Positions 31,211-40,230 of a DNA stretch of 45,131 nucleotides are shown piece after piece. A program made the translations under genes and the position numbers. Every line of letters starts with the position of its first letter. Within the stretch, counting starts at the first letter, position 1. The stretch comes from a virus, in the IMG/VR virus record IMGVR_UViG_3300031578_011240, positions 1 to 45,131 of that record; one strand, given 5' to 3'. The notes under the pieces are model-generated. The model was not told the origin of the DNA. It ran no database searches and saw only the letters and a list, made by a program, of their open reading frames with translations.

Positions 31211-34200
31211 ATGCCCCTTCCGCACGTACACGGCAACGCATCCGGTGAGATTGCCCACAACGCTATCTACGACACGGGCATTACTCCGGGCTCGACCCTC
31301 GGAAAGTTCATTGGATTCGGGGAAGAGGGCACCACGGCGGTCGCTAACCGGGCGCACTGGGCATTGTCCGAGAACATCGACTTCGTCTACCAGATCATGG
31401 CGGCGGATCGCGCGCTACCTGCTGGCGCGTCGTGGTTAGTCCCTGGTGGCGGCGCGAATACGTTCCAGTTCACCGGCGATGTGTGGGTGGGTGATGCTGG
31501 CTATCCTACGATAGAGAACGAAGGGCTCCTCCTACTCTTCTCTGTTTTGGATGATCAGTACAACGAGCTGACGGACGGCGGGTCCAACGAAGTTCGCGTC
31601 GCTGTCGTGCGCGACACAACCAACGTCACCAACGCCTACAAGGCCGGGTTCGAGACCAACGCGGTCATCACATTCAAGACTGTCGATCCGACCACTGGCG
31701 CGGATGTGGTCAACCCCTACACCATCCCGGCTGCCACGAACGTCCGCATCCTCTACGCCGAGAAGGGGAACCTCGAGAGCCTACCGATAGACAGCTTCAT
31801 CAAGTTCAAGGTCCACTCTGGCGCCGAAGTAGAGGCAGGCGTTTTGCTCCAGGACGGCACGCGGGTGATGACCGCGGACCTCAATCTGGACGACAACGAT
31901 CTCATCAACATCAACAACCTGGTAGGCACCCCGGCCAACAACCTCACCTTGCAGTCGGCTCTGAATCTCATCCTGCAGAGTGTCTCCGGTGAGGTAATAT
32001 TCGCCGATAGTCGACTTGGGGGCAGCGTCTTCCTCACAGAGGCCGGGACCACGTCGCTGGATGGCTTCTCGACCAGTCTTATAGGGGCTCTCAACAGCAA
32101 GACCAACGTCTCTAACGCGTTCCAGTCCAATCGGAGCGTCGATCAAACAGGGACGATTGTCTTCACGGGGGGCACAGGTGAAGTCGCTTGGCCGACTTTG
32201 ACGGTACTGATCGACGGCGAGTACCGAACCATCGCCCCAGGCAATCTTACTGCCACCAATTTCGCTTCCGTTTTTGTGGCAGTAGTGACTGCTGCAGGCA
32301 CAGTGCTAGAGCGAGCGCCGCAGTCCGTTCAGTCGACGGACACTCCGATCGCAGCCTACACCTGGAACGGTGCTGCGTTTACGCTCGCGCTGGACATTCG
32401 CCGCAAGCTCGATGGCCGCACAGGGCAGTTGGAGATCACCTGTGGTTCGGCTTTCGGCACGGATTTCACGTCCAACCAGTTTCAGGAGGCGCTCGAGTTC
32501 GCGTCGCGTATGTCGTTCCCTGGGTTGGGAATTGGCTCTGTCATCGTGCGCATCTCCGGGCTGGCCGTTGCTCCGACCACGCCTAACACGGAACTCGATA
32601 TCCGCAGTCCGATCACAGTGCTTGGGTATGGGCCTGACCTGTCGGTCATCTCTTCGGACGAAAACAACGGACACACCACAGTTCTGTTCGACTGCAACAG
32701 CCACCGCGTCCGTTTCGAGAACCTGACGCTGAAGCATTCGGGCGACACGCAGGCGGGCACGCTGGGCTGTTTCCGCAATGCTGGCGATGGCAGTATCTTC
32801 CGTAATCTGAAGTTCACCAGTGATGGGGGTACCTTCGACGTAGGTTTCGGCAACGCCTTCTCTTGGACGGCGGCGGCGAAGAACATCCTTATCGAGAAGA
32901 TCGAGTCGGGAGGCACTGGCCTGACGAGCTACTTCGTGGTCGGCTCGCAGCTTGATTTCGACACAGCTTTCCTGACCGACAGCGTCGTTCGTGACGTCTA
33001 TGTCTCGGCCTGGGGCCCACTGGCAATCGGCGGCATCATCGCCAATGGCGACGGCAACAAGCTGTCCAATATTGAGTTCCCCACCGGGCTCGATGACTTC
33101 GGCATGGTCGTGGGCAACGAAACGCTCGTGGACAGCTGCAAGTTCCGGATGAGCGGCGCCACCAACTACACGGTCACCAGCAACGGTACGACGGACAACA
33201 TCTCTGCTCCGGCGGGCAACATCCAGACGGCGACCGTTGCGCTCGGCGCATTCACCGCGCCGATGGTCGGCGGCTACGTGCTTGTTTTTGGCGCGATCAA
33301 CGGGGCCAACGTTGGCATGTTCTTGGTCACTGCGCAGACGGGGACCACGATCTCCTACCTCAACCCGACCGGCGTGGTTGAGGCTGCGTCCACTGCCCAG
33401 TTCGACATTGAGCCTGCGGGCATTCTTTACTACCCGCTATCGTCGCCGGCGTACGACAATACCACCACGATCAGGGACTGCCTGTTCCTGCGCATCAACG
33501 GCGCGGCACTGCGTTACACCCCAATCAACGATACGGGGATCGTGGCCAGCGTGGTCATGCGGAATTGCCGGACCAACCAGGTACACAAACCTGTAGACCT
33601 TCAGTGGGTGCGGGCAGTGGACGCTTCATCGATGTGTCACGTCAACGGAAACCATTTCCGAGACACGGACGACTTTGTTTCCCACGTGGAGAACCTCTGG
33701 AGGTTTCACTTCACTGACAACGTTTGCACGACGACAACTGGTACAGGGGTTATCATCGGATTCAACGCTGGCGGGCTGATTCAGAACAACTTCTTCGCGG
33801 GCTGTGGCTCAGCCGGCGCTTTCCCCTCCATCCTCGAGGTCAGCATTGGCGCTGTTTCCGTACAGATCGTCAACAACATCTTTGGTGTTGCGGGAGCTCC
33901 CGCGGCTTCGAGCCAGGTTGTGCTTTGGCGCCTTGCTACTGTTACGGGCAACCAGTTCATCGCAACAGGTGGGGCGGCCGACATCACTGGCGTCAATTTG
34001 AAGTGGTTTGTCTTTGGAGCAGGGTCGTCTACCATCACGAGCAACATCTTTGCGGGGCAAACTGGCGCCGGAGTTTTGGTGAATGGTGGTGCGAATCAGT
34101 GTCGCATCGAGGGCAACCAGTTCCTCGACATCCCCGAACTCAAGATCGGCATCCATGTTCTCAACGCCACGAACACGTTGATCCAAGGCAACCACTTCGG

Positions 34201-34936
34201 CGGAGCGTTCTACGTTGGACAGGGGATCTTGGTTGCCAGCACAGGCGCTTCTGACGGAGAAAGCACGCAGATTATCGGAAACCATTTCCGGGACGTGCAG
34301 GGAGATGGTCCCGCGCTCTGGGCGATTATCGAGATCAATGGCGGTGGTGGTGGCGGCAAGAACGCCATGATCAACAACAACTACTTCCACAATTGTGGGC
34401 AGAACGAGGCGAGCCATATTCAGCACACGATCTATGCCCTCTCACTCAGCGCGCAGGTTTGCCACAACCACCTCCATAACCACGTGAACTCTTACGACGG
34501 CACGGGAACGTGCTTCGGGATCTACGTGCCGCAAGAAGGCATCTTGGTGTCGGGCAACGTCCTCTACCACAACATCGGCGCGGCGATCCCGGCCGGACAG
34601 ACGTACGGAATCTTCACCCACATGGCCGGTGTGGCGTACCGGCGGCAGGTGATCACCAACAACGTCATCAACTGGTTCGGGACGAATGCGGGAGGCGCGG
34701 GCAAGACGCTTTACGCACTCTACATTGGCGATAATGATGATGTTGTGGTCGCTAGCAACTACTTCAGAGAATGGGATGCTACGGGCTCGACGCAGTTGGC
34801 AATCTTCGCTCCTGCTGGAACAGCCAACTATTTCATCGGCAATATCAGCCGGACCCGCTCCGTGAATGTTAACGTAGGGTCCAAGCCCACAGGTACTGCT
34901 ATCAAAACGGATTTCAATACAGGTACCGGCTTCTAG
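31211..34936 (+). CDS. Tailspike/tail fibre with right-handed beta-helix, 1241 aa
   Basis: ATG with AGGAGAT 6 nt upstream. The N-terminal ~230 residues form an attachment domain (H-W-A-L-S-E-N-I-D-F-V-Y-Q). From ~440 to ~1220 there are many PbH1-type coils: I-Q-N-N-F-F, I-V-N-N-I-F, V-T-G-N-Q-F, I-T-S-N-I-F, I-E-G-N-Q-F, I-Q-G-N-H-F, I-I-G-N-H-F, I-N-N-N-Y-F-H-N, V-S-G-N-V-L. This is the pectate-lyase-like right-handed beta-helix typical of tailspikes that bind or cut polysaccharide. No unique catalytic triad is assignable, so depolymerase activity is possible but not shown. No C-terminal chaperone cleavage motif seen. Confidence 0.85.
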   Translation: MPLPHVHGNASGEIAHNAIYDTGITPGSTLGKFIGFGEEGTTAVANRAHWALSENIDFVYQIMAADRALPAGASWLVPGGGANTFQFTGDVWVGDAGYPTIENEGLLLLFSVLDDQYNELTDGGSNEVRVAVVRDTTNVTNAYKAGFETNAVITFKTVDPTTGADVVNPYTIPAATNVRILYAEKGNLESLPIDSFIKFKVHSGAEVEAGVLLQDGTRVMTADLNLDDNDLININNLVGTPANNLTLQSALNLILQSVSGEVIFADSRLGGSVFLTEAGTTSLDGFSTSLIGALNSKTNVSNAFQSNRSVDQTGTIVFTGGTGEVAWPTLTVLIDGEYRTIAPGNLTATNFASVFVAVVTAAGTVLERAPQSVQSTDTPIAAYTWNGAAFTLALDIRRKLDGRTGQLEITCGSAFGTDFTSNQFQEALEFASRMSFPGLGIGSVIVRISGLAVAPTTPNTELDIRSPITVLGYGPDLSVISSDENNGHTTVLFDCNSHRVRFENLTLKHSGDTQAGTLGCFRNAGDGSIFRNLKFTSDGGTFDVGFGNAFSWTAAAKNILIEKIESGGTGLTSYFVVGSQLDFDTAFLTDSVVRDVYVSAWGPLAIGGIIANGDGNKLSNIEFPTGLDDFGMVVGNETLVDSCKFRMSGATNYTVTSNGTTDNISAPAGNIQTATVALGAFTAPMVGGYVLVFGAINGANVGMFLVTAQTGTTISYLNPTGVVEAASTAQFDIEPAGILYYPLSSPAYDNTTTIRDCLFLRINGAALRYTPINDTGIVASVVMRNCRTNQVHKPVDLQWVRAVDASSMCHVNGNHFRDTDDFVSHVENLWRFHFTDNVCTTTTGTGVIIGFNAGGLIQNNFFAGCGSAGAFPSILEVSIGAVSVQIVNNIFGVAGAPAASSQVVLWRLATVTGNQFIATGGAADITGVNLKWFVFGAGSSTITSNIFAGQTGAGVLVNGGANQCRIEGNQFLDIPELKIGIHVLNATNTLIQGNHFGGAFYVGQGILVASTGASDGESTQIIGNHFRDVQGDGPALWAIIEINGGGGGGKNAMINNNYFHNCGQNEASHIQHTIYALSLSAQVCHNHLHNHVNSYDGTGTCFGIYVPQEGILVSGNVLYHNIGAAIPAGQTYGIFTHMAGVAYRRQVITNNVINWFGTNAGGAGKTLYALYIGDNDDVVVASNYFREWDATGSTQLAIFAPAGTANYFIGNISRTRSVNVNVGSKPTGTAIKTDFNTGTGF

Positions 34937-34944
34937 GAGACCTC

Positions 34945-35400
34945 ATGGACAAAATCACAGCAGTCATTCTGAGCTGGCAGGCCGTCATGCTCTCGTTCGC
35001 GGCTTTCGCTATCCTTGGTGTTGTGCGCGGCATGGGCACCAAGAAGAAGGACGGCAAGGTCGTAGGTGGCTGGGCACAGAGCAGGGTATTCAAGATGCTC
35101 TTGCCGATATACCCCTACGTCCTCTGCGGTGGGTTGGTGATGGTCCCGGGGATCCCTCTGCCGGAGAAGCTGACCGGCGCGCTAGGAGCTAAGCTCCTCT
35201 ACGCCATCTGGTGCGGCTGGTTCTCAGACAAGGTCTACCAGGTCATCAAGTCGGTGCTCGAGAAGGGGTTCAACATGAAGTTCGGAGCGGACAAACCGGA
35301 CGCCGTGGCGACTCCTCCAGCACCTCCTGTTGCTCCTTCGGCACCTGAGCCCGCGCCTGCGACCGACCCGGACCTCGAGACTCCCACGAAACCGGAGTAA
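34945..35400 (+). CDS. Small membrane protein with three hydrophobic segments, 151 aa (holin candidate)
   Basis: ATG with AGGAG 8 nt upstream of the tailspike-adjacent start. Hydrophobic segments lie at residues ~4-27 (A-V-I-L-S-W-Q-A-V-M-L-S-F-A-A-F-A-I-L), ~48-68 (V-F-K-M-L-L-P-I-Y-P-Y-V-L-C-G-G-L-V-M-V) and ~77-96 (G-A-L-G-A-K-L-L-Y-A-I-W-C-G-W-F). The last ~40 residues are Pro/Ala-rich and acidic, a typical exposed tail. Three TMs and a position just after the tailspike fit a holin or antiholin. That role is inferred from topology and context only. Confidence 0.7.
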   Translation: MDKITAVILSWQAVMLSFAAFAILGVVRGMGTKKKDGKVVGGWAQSRVFKMLLPIYPYVLCGGLVMVPGIPLPEKLTGALGAKLLYAIWCGWFSDKVYQVIKSVLEKGFNMKFGADKPDAVATPPAPPVAPSAPEPAPATDPDLETPTKPE

Positions 35401-35402
35401 TC

Positions 35403-35726
35403 ATGGCGAAGGCTTGGGCATGGCTAAAGACGAATTGGAAGTGGCTCATCCTGCCTCTCTGGATAGCTTCGGTTGTCCTGGTTTGGATCTTCCGCGGCGG
35501 CGATAAGGCACTCTTCCCCACGTCCGGCACAACGGACGCTGCAGCTGACCAAGCCGTGGCGGCAAAGGACAAGGCACTGGCCGAGTTCCGTGCGAAGCTG
35601 GACGAGCTCTACAAGAAGGCCGAGGCTCAGATGCAGGACGCATCTGAGGAGCAGGTCAAAGAGCTCGAGCAACTCAAGGACAAGCCACTAGATGAGGTCG
35701 CAGCATGGATCGACAACCTTTCGTAA
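35403..35726 (+). CDS. N-TM coiled-coil protein, 107 aa (i-spanin-like)
   Basis: ATG with GGAG ~6 nt upstream. A single membrane anchor at residues ~12-31 (W-L-I-L-P-L-W-I-A-S-V-V-L-V-W-I-F) follows a short basic-aromatic N-terminus. The remaining ~70 residues are a charged coiled-coil (K-D-K-A-L-A-E-F-R-A-K-L-D-E-L-Y-K-K-A). This type II, N-in architecture matches inner-membrane spanin subunits (Rz-like), though it is not proof. No embedded lipoprotein (Rz1) is evident inside it. It overlaps the next gene by 22 nt. Confidence 0.65.
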   Translation: MAKAWAWLKTNWKWLILPLWIASVVLVWIFRGGDKALFPTSGTTDAAADQAVAAKDKALAEFRAKLDELYKKAEAQMQDASEEQVKELEQLKDKPLDEVAAWIDNLS

Positions 35727-36214
35727 AGACCGCCATGCTCCAGGGTTTCTACGCCGAGATGGAGAAGATAGCTGCGGCCCGGGCGTTGGAGAAGCTGGCG
35801 GCGACAGGCCTCAGCCTTGAGGAGCTCGTGAAGCTGGCCGAGGCGGACGCGGAGATCTACCTGCTGATGAAGCAGGCAGGGTTCTTCTCACGCGTGGGGA
35901 GAGCGACCCAGAAGGGCATCGATGCAGCGAAGCCCAAGCTCCGGAACGCCTACAACGCTGCCCAGGTTCGCACCGGAGACTTGATGCAGGGGAGCTTTGG
36001 GCATGGGACTGAGCACGCGATTCAGAAGCTGCACACCACGGCATCCCCCACCAAGGCTGCTCTCGTCTTTGCAACAGATCCTCACGTCCGGAAGGCGGTG
36101 GGCGAGGGTGCACGCAAGGCGGGCAAGAGGGTCAGTACGGGTGCCCAAAGCCTGCTAGAGCGCGCGCGCAATGCAGTGATGCCGTCACCTGGACTACGTC
36201 CGGCCTACGCCTAA
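35705..36214 (+). CDS. Tagged small helical protein, 169 aa
   Basis: ATG at 35705 with GAGGT 6 nt upstream; it overlaps the previous gene by 22 nt. The N-terminal T-A-M-L-Q-G-F-Y-A-E-M-E-K-I-A (nt 35729-35773) is the clearest copy of the recurring tag seen also at 4451 and 4826. The rest is basic, alanine-rich and amphipathic-helical (V-G-R-A-T-Q-K-G-I-D-A-A-K-P-K-L-R, then R-K-A-G-K-R-V-S-T-G-A-Q-S-L-L-E-R). Low complexity, no signal peptide, no TM. The stop overlaps the next ATG (TAATG). Together with the tag and the polyvalent-protein neighbour, an internal or ejected virion protein is the favoured guess. Confidence 0.7.
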   Translation: MDRQPFVKTAMLQGFYAEMEKIAAARALEKLAATGLSLEELVKLAEADAEIYLLMKQAGFFSRVGRATQKGIDAAKPKLRNAYNAAQVRTGDLMQGSFGHGTEHAIQKLHTTASPTKAALVFATDPHVRKAVGEGARKAGKRVSTGAQSLLERARNAVMPSPGLRPAYA

Positions 36215-36507
36215 TGGCTGCCAAAGTCTTCTACCTCGTGCGACTTGAGGACCCGTCCGGCGTGGCGGGGACTGGGATAGTTGCGGAGGGCATCCAGTTC
36301 TCTCAGGGCGACGCCCAGGTGAAGTGGATGAGCAAGTACCCGTGCTTCCAGTGGTGGCCAAAGGGGTGGAAGCACACCGGGCTCATCCACGGACACGGGG
36401 GCAAGACGAAGGTTGTGTGGGCGGACGACGAACCACCGCCCGAGACAGTGGGGGTGGACATCGACGAGGACATCACACCGGCGGTGGAAGACGAAGGGGC
36501 CCCGTAG
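36214..36507 (+). CDS. Conserved small phage/bacterial protein with HGH motif, 97 aa
   Basis: Residues 8-75 follow a pattern I recognise from many bacterial and phage small proteins: L-V-R-x-x-D/E-P-S-G-V-A-G-T-G-x-V-A-E-G, then Q-V-K-W-M-S-K-Y-P-C-F-Q-W-W, then I-H-G-H-G-G-K-T-K-V-V-W. The family is usually annotated as hypothetical; the strand order suggests a small beta-barrel. The C-terminal ~20 residues are acidic. It lies directly before the polyvalent protein with no gap. Function unknown. Confidence 0.7.
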   Translation: MAAKVFYLVRLEDPSGVAGTGIVAEGIQFSQGDAQVKWMSKYPCFQWWPKGWKHTGLIHGHGGKTKVVWADDEPPPETVGVDIDEDITPAVEDEGAP

Positions 36508-39500
36508 ATGATCGGCAAGAGAGCAGAGCCGCCGCCCCCAAAAGGCATCTCCATGAAGGCCTGGGACCGTCATCTTCAGCGTGGTCCCAAGAAGCAGGCG
36601 AACTTCAGTGATGTGTTGCAGGGAGACGGCGGTGACCACATGGGGCGCCTCAAGAAGCGGTCGGCCATCGACGTGGATGACCTCGAGTCGGGCGACCCTG
36701 GTCAGCTGATGCCCCGGCTCCGGCAGATCCACAAGCTCAGTGACGCTGGCATCGATACTCAGGACCTGGACGCCCTGCACGCCAGCCCGGGCGAAGACCT
36801 TCAAGAGGGCGAGAAGGCTTCCAGCTTCGAGTACGCTGCGACAGGACCTAACTCTGGCGGGTCCTTGCGAGAGCCCCCACTGTTTCGCCTGCCCCCGCCC
36901 GCCAAGATCAAAAAGTATGCAGCGGGGCTGGTTCCTGGCGCGCAGGAGAGCTACTACCTCGGGCAGCAGGACAGTGGCGCGTCCGTGGATCCCGAGCTCC
37001 TGGCCATGTCAGGCGTCGGTCAGGGCGCGCACATGGTGAGGACGTCCAAGAGGCTGGCCGATAGGGTCAATCAGCGCGTGGCGAGAAACGCGATGGCTGC
37101 CACGCCCATGCAGCAGCCACAGCAGATGATGCCCGTTACGACTCGGGCCAGCCTCGTCAAGAACCTGCTCGGCATGTTGCTAGGCGGCAAAGAAAAGACT
37201 GGAGCCATTGAGCCGCACCAGGCACGCAAAGGCACGCCCATTACGGAGAACTGGCGTGAGTTCAAGACGGCACTGAAGCCTGGTGATATCGTCTTCACGA
37301 AGAGCCTGAAGATCCGGACGCAGACAACTGGGCAGGCAGCTGCTGATGCGCTGGTACCGACCGTTGCGCTGTACGACATGGCGACCAAAGCAAAGCATCC
37401 TGGCTGGGTGCATGGCGCTATGTACTTGGGCAAAGGACGGATCGGGCACCTGGCTAACGAGGAGCTCAAACGGGGCAAGCCCGTCGTGAGGACGCCGACG
37501 ATCAGCAAGGGAAGTCTCGAGCTGTTCCACAAGAACGACCAGTTCGATGTGTTGGCGGTGCGTCCTCGTAGAGATATGACGGCGGCTGTTCAGGAAATGG
37601 ATAGGATCACCGCTAAGCCAACGGTCGTTCCCATGCCCAAGTACGTGAAGAACTTCCTGGCTACTGGGTTCCGGGCCACAGGTGGGAAGAGTCCTACTGA
37701 CGCCGTGTGCATTGGCGTAATTGGCGCGGCGATGAAGGACACCCTGCCCACCAAACGATCGCCGTATCGACTGCGCCCCAAGGATATCTTGGAAGATCGA
37801 CGGATCGGCCACCTTATCGGCTACCAGCCGAAGTCGAAGGTGGCCTCGGTCGAGGACCTGGAGTGGTTGGAGAAGTTCGCTGCGGCTGAGAAGCCGCAGG
37901 GGATCAAGTTCGTGTACCTCAACACGGGCGGCGGGCATCGAGCGCAGGCCAACGCTCTGGTCGAAGCTGCACAGAAGAAGGGGATCTCTGCCGAGGCAGT
38001 CGACTGGGGAGATAATTTCGGGAAGGGCCCGCATGCGAAGAATTACGAGAAGGCCTACACCGATATGCTCCACGGGAAGCGCAGCCAGTTTAGTCTAGCT
38101 GTGCCGGCTGCCAAGTTCAGCTACCTGGGGACGGATAAGGACAAGCTGCGGAAGTGGGTGGGGAAGAACAAAGATCAAGCCATCGTCGTGGCGATGGAGC
38201 ACCTCCGCAAGGAGTTCGACGACATCGATCATCCAGTGCACATCCTGCACTCAGACCCAGTGAAGTGGCCCTTTGCTCACGAGGGAAGCAATACCCCCAA
38301 CAGGATCGACATAGGAACCCCGAACGTCTTGCGGGCGTTGGACAAGAAGAGGGGCATCCCCATTCCCAACGTCCCCGTGTCGCAAAACGTTTTGCGACCG
38401 AAGCGACGGGGAAGGCTGCTAGAACGGGGGAAATTCAACGTCACGGTCAGCGCAGGCTCCCTGGGCCCGGAAGTCGTGCCGATCGCAGAGCAGGTACTGA
38501 AGTCTGGCTTGCCAGCGAACGCAGCTGTTCACGTGATCACGGGCAAGAACAGGGCCGCGCTACGGCAGCTGGGCGCGCTGGCCAAGAAAGACCCGCGCCT
38601 GGTGCCACATGGTTACGCACCGCTCGCCAACATGATGCGAGAGGCCGACCTGAACGTCATCAGGACCCACGGCACCACGCTGGCAGAGACCGTCGCCGCC
38701 GGAAAGCCAGCGGTCTACTACGGACCTAACGTCGGCTTCCTTCGGTCCGGCCAGGGAGACCTGACCAAACGGACTGCTCGCTGGGCAGGGCAGAGGCTGG
38801 GGCAGCCCGCCGCCATTGGGATGGAGAACGTGACGGGGGCTGTGGACAAGGCTGTGGGCAACATGCCTCGGCTCAAGCAGCGAGCTCGCCTAGAGAAGAA
38901 GCGGATGGGAGATCCGGCCGCGGCTGCAGTGGACAGCATCATGAAGCCGCGGCCGGGCTACGTGCTGGAGAAGCGCGCGGCGGTCGACGAGACTCCTGAC
39001 CCGTCGAAGCACAAGCTCCAGGGACACACCGAGGTTCAGGGCCTGCCCATCGCCATCGAGAACCGCAAGGGCTCGGTCCGCAAGGGTAAGGACGCCGACG
39101 GCAACGAGTGGCGCACCAAGATGAAGCACCCCTACGGCTACCTGAAGGGCACCAAGGGGGCCGACGGCGAGGAGGTCGACTGCTACGTCGGCCCGAAGAA
39201 GGACGCCAAGGACGCCTTCGTGGTCCACCAGAAGGACAAGGACACCGGCGCGTACGACGAAGACAAGGTGATGCTTGGTTTCCCCAGCAAGCGGGCAGCC
39301 AAGGAAGCCTTTTTGGCCCACTACGACAGCCCCAAGTTTCTGGGGCCGGTGGCCAAGGTCTCGGTGGACCGGCTGCGCGAGCTCGTCGAGAGCAAGGGGA
39401 AGCTCACCAAGATCTCCCAGGCCAGTTGGGCATCTCTGCTCGCTGAGATCCAGGACATGGAGAAGGGCGCCGCGGGGGCGCTTGGTCAGCAGCAGCTGTT

Positions 39501-40230
39501 GCAGCGCTTCGGCCGGCTGACCAACGCTTTGGAAGCGCAGGGGACGCCCATCGACACCCATAAGCGCATCCTGATACCCAAGCGGGTGCTGAGCGAAGGG
39601 GACCTCGGTCGGCTCGGGTTCCAGGGGTCGCTGTCTGGCGTGCCCGAGGCCGGGCAGACGCGGTTCAGCAGCTTCCGCAATCCCAAAAATCCCCACCACC
39701 TGCATGAGCACGGCGATGCCTGGACCATGCACAAGGACGAGCACGCACCTCCCACCATTAGATCGGGAAGCGATCTGCTCGCACGGGCCGGACAGGTGGC
39801 CGACATGGCCAAGGCCGTGCCGCACATCGTGATGGAGGGCGCGCCGGCGACTTACCAGTACGCTCGAGGCCGGCTCAAGGGCGCCCGGGGGATGCGGGAG
39901 CGCATCGAGGGGTCAGCGCAGGCAGGGCAGCTCAAGAAACGCCTCCAGCGGTGGGCTCCGTCCGATGGCGTGGACAAGGCAGCGGAGGCATCTCAGCCCG
40001 TCTCTGCGGACGTCAAGAAGAGGGAGCGGGCAAGGCTCATACGCAAGGCTGGACCGGCTGCTGGGGCGCTGCTAGGCGCTGGAGTCGGCTCTCTGCTCGG
40101 CGCTCGTAAGGGCAAGCTGTTGCGTGGCGCCGTAGCAGGCCTGGGCACAGGGGCCACGCTGGGCTGGGTACCTGACATCGTGGCGAGCGGCCGGGAGGCG
40201 GTCAAGCGATACAAGAGGAAGGTCGGATGA
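36508..40230 (+). CDS. Polyvalent-type multi-enzyme protein: papain-like, glycosyltransferase and pyrophosphatase-like domains, 1240 aa
   Basis: Four regions can be read. Residues ~255-440 resemble a permuted papain/NlpC-P60 (YiiX-like) domain: L-K-P-G-D-I-V-F (256-263), His302 in W-V-H-G-A-M-Y-L-G, Cys401 in D-A-V-C-I-G-V-I-G-A-A. Residues ~466-785 match MGDG-synthase/MurG (GT28) enzymes: L-N-T-G-G-G-H-R-A-Q-A-N-A-L (471-484), S-A-G-S-L-G-P-E-V (648-656), then M-R-E-A-D-L-N-V-I-R-T-H-G-T-T-L-A-E-T (710-728). Residues ~830-965 fit the inorganic-pyrophosphatase-like domain of phage polyvalent proteins: Y-G-Y-L-K-G-T-K-G-A-D-G-E-E-V-D (876-891), Y-D-E-D-K-V-M-L-G-F (916-925). A Gly-zipper hydrophobic region lies at ~1180-1222. 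Polyvalent proteins are thought to be packaged and ejected into the host; activities here are unproven. Confidence 0.8.
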   Translation: MIGKRAEPPPPKGISMKAWDRHLQRGPKKQANFSDVLQGDGGDHMGRLKKRSAIDVDDLESGDPGQLMPRLRQIHKLSDAGIDTQDLDALHASPGEDLQEGEKASSFEYAATGPNSGGSLREPPLFRLPPPAKIKKYAAGLVPGAQESYYLGQQDSGASVDPELLAMSGVGQGAHMVRTSKRLADRVNQRVARNAMAATPMQQPQQMMPVTTRASLVKNLLGMLLGGKEKTGAIEPHQARKGTPITENWREFKTALKPGDIVFTKSLKIRTQTTGQAAADALVPTVALYDMATKAKHPGWVHGAMYLGKGRIGHLANEELKRGKPVVRTPTISKGSLELFHKNDQFDVLAVRPRRDMTAAVQEMDRITAKPTVVPMPKYVKNFLATGFRATGGKSPTDAVCIGVIGAAMKDTLPTKRSPYRLRPKDILEDRRIGHLIGYQPKSKVASVEDLEWLEKFAAAEKPQGIKFVYLNTGGGHRAQANALVEAAQKKGISAEAVDWGDNFGKGPHAKNYEKAYTDMLHGKRSQFSLAVPAAKFSYLGTDKDKLRKWVGKNKDQAIVVAMEHLRKEFDDIDHPVHILHSDPVKWPFAHEGSNTPNRIDIGTPNVLRALDKKRGIPIPNVPVSQNVLRPKRRGRLLERGKFNVTVSAGSLGPEVVPIAEQVLKSGLPANAAVHVITGKNRAALRQLGALAKKDPRLVPHGYAPLANMMREADLNVIRTHGTTLAETVAAGKPAVYYGPNVGFLRSGQGDLTKRTARWAGQRLGQPAAIGMENVTGAVDKAVGNMPRLKQRARLEKKRMGDPAAAAVDSIMKPRPGYVLEKRAAVDETPDPSKHKLQGHTEVQGLPIAIENRKGSVRKGKDADGNEWRTKMKHPYGYLKGTKGADGEEVDCYVGPKKDAKDAFVVHQKDKDTGAYDEDKVMLGFPSKRAAKEAFLAHYDSPKFLGPVAKVSVDRLRELVESKGKLTKISQASWASLLAEIQDMEKGAAGALGQQQLLQRFGRLTNALEAQGTPIDTHKRILIPKRVLSEGDLGRLGFQGSLSGVPEAGQTRFSSFRNPKNPHHLHEHGDAWTMHKDEHAPPTIRSGSDLLARAGQVADMAKAVPHIVMEGAPATYQYARGRLKGARGMRERIEGSAQAGQLKKRLQRWAPSDGVDKAAEASQPVSADVKKRERARLIRKAGPAAGALLGAGVGSLLGARKGKLLRGAVAGLGTGATLGWVPDIVASGREAVKRYKRKVG

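Noticed and set aside
36508-40230. CRISPR arrays, insertion sequences or integrase/att sites
   Set aside because: No regularly spaced direct repeats, transposase motifs or tyrosine/serine recombinase signatures were seen here or elsewhere in the window.
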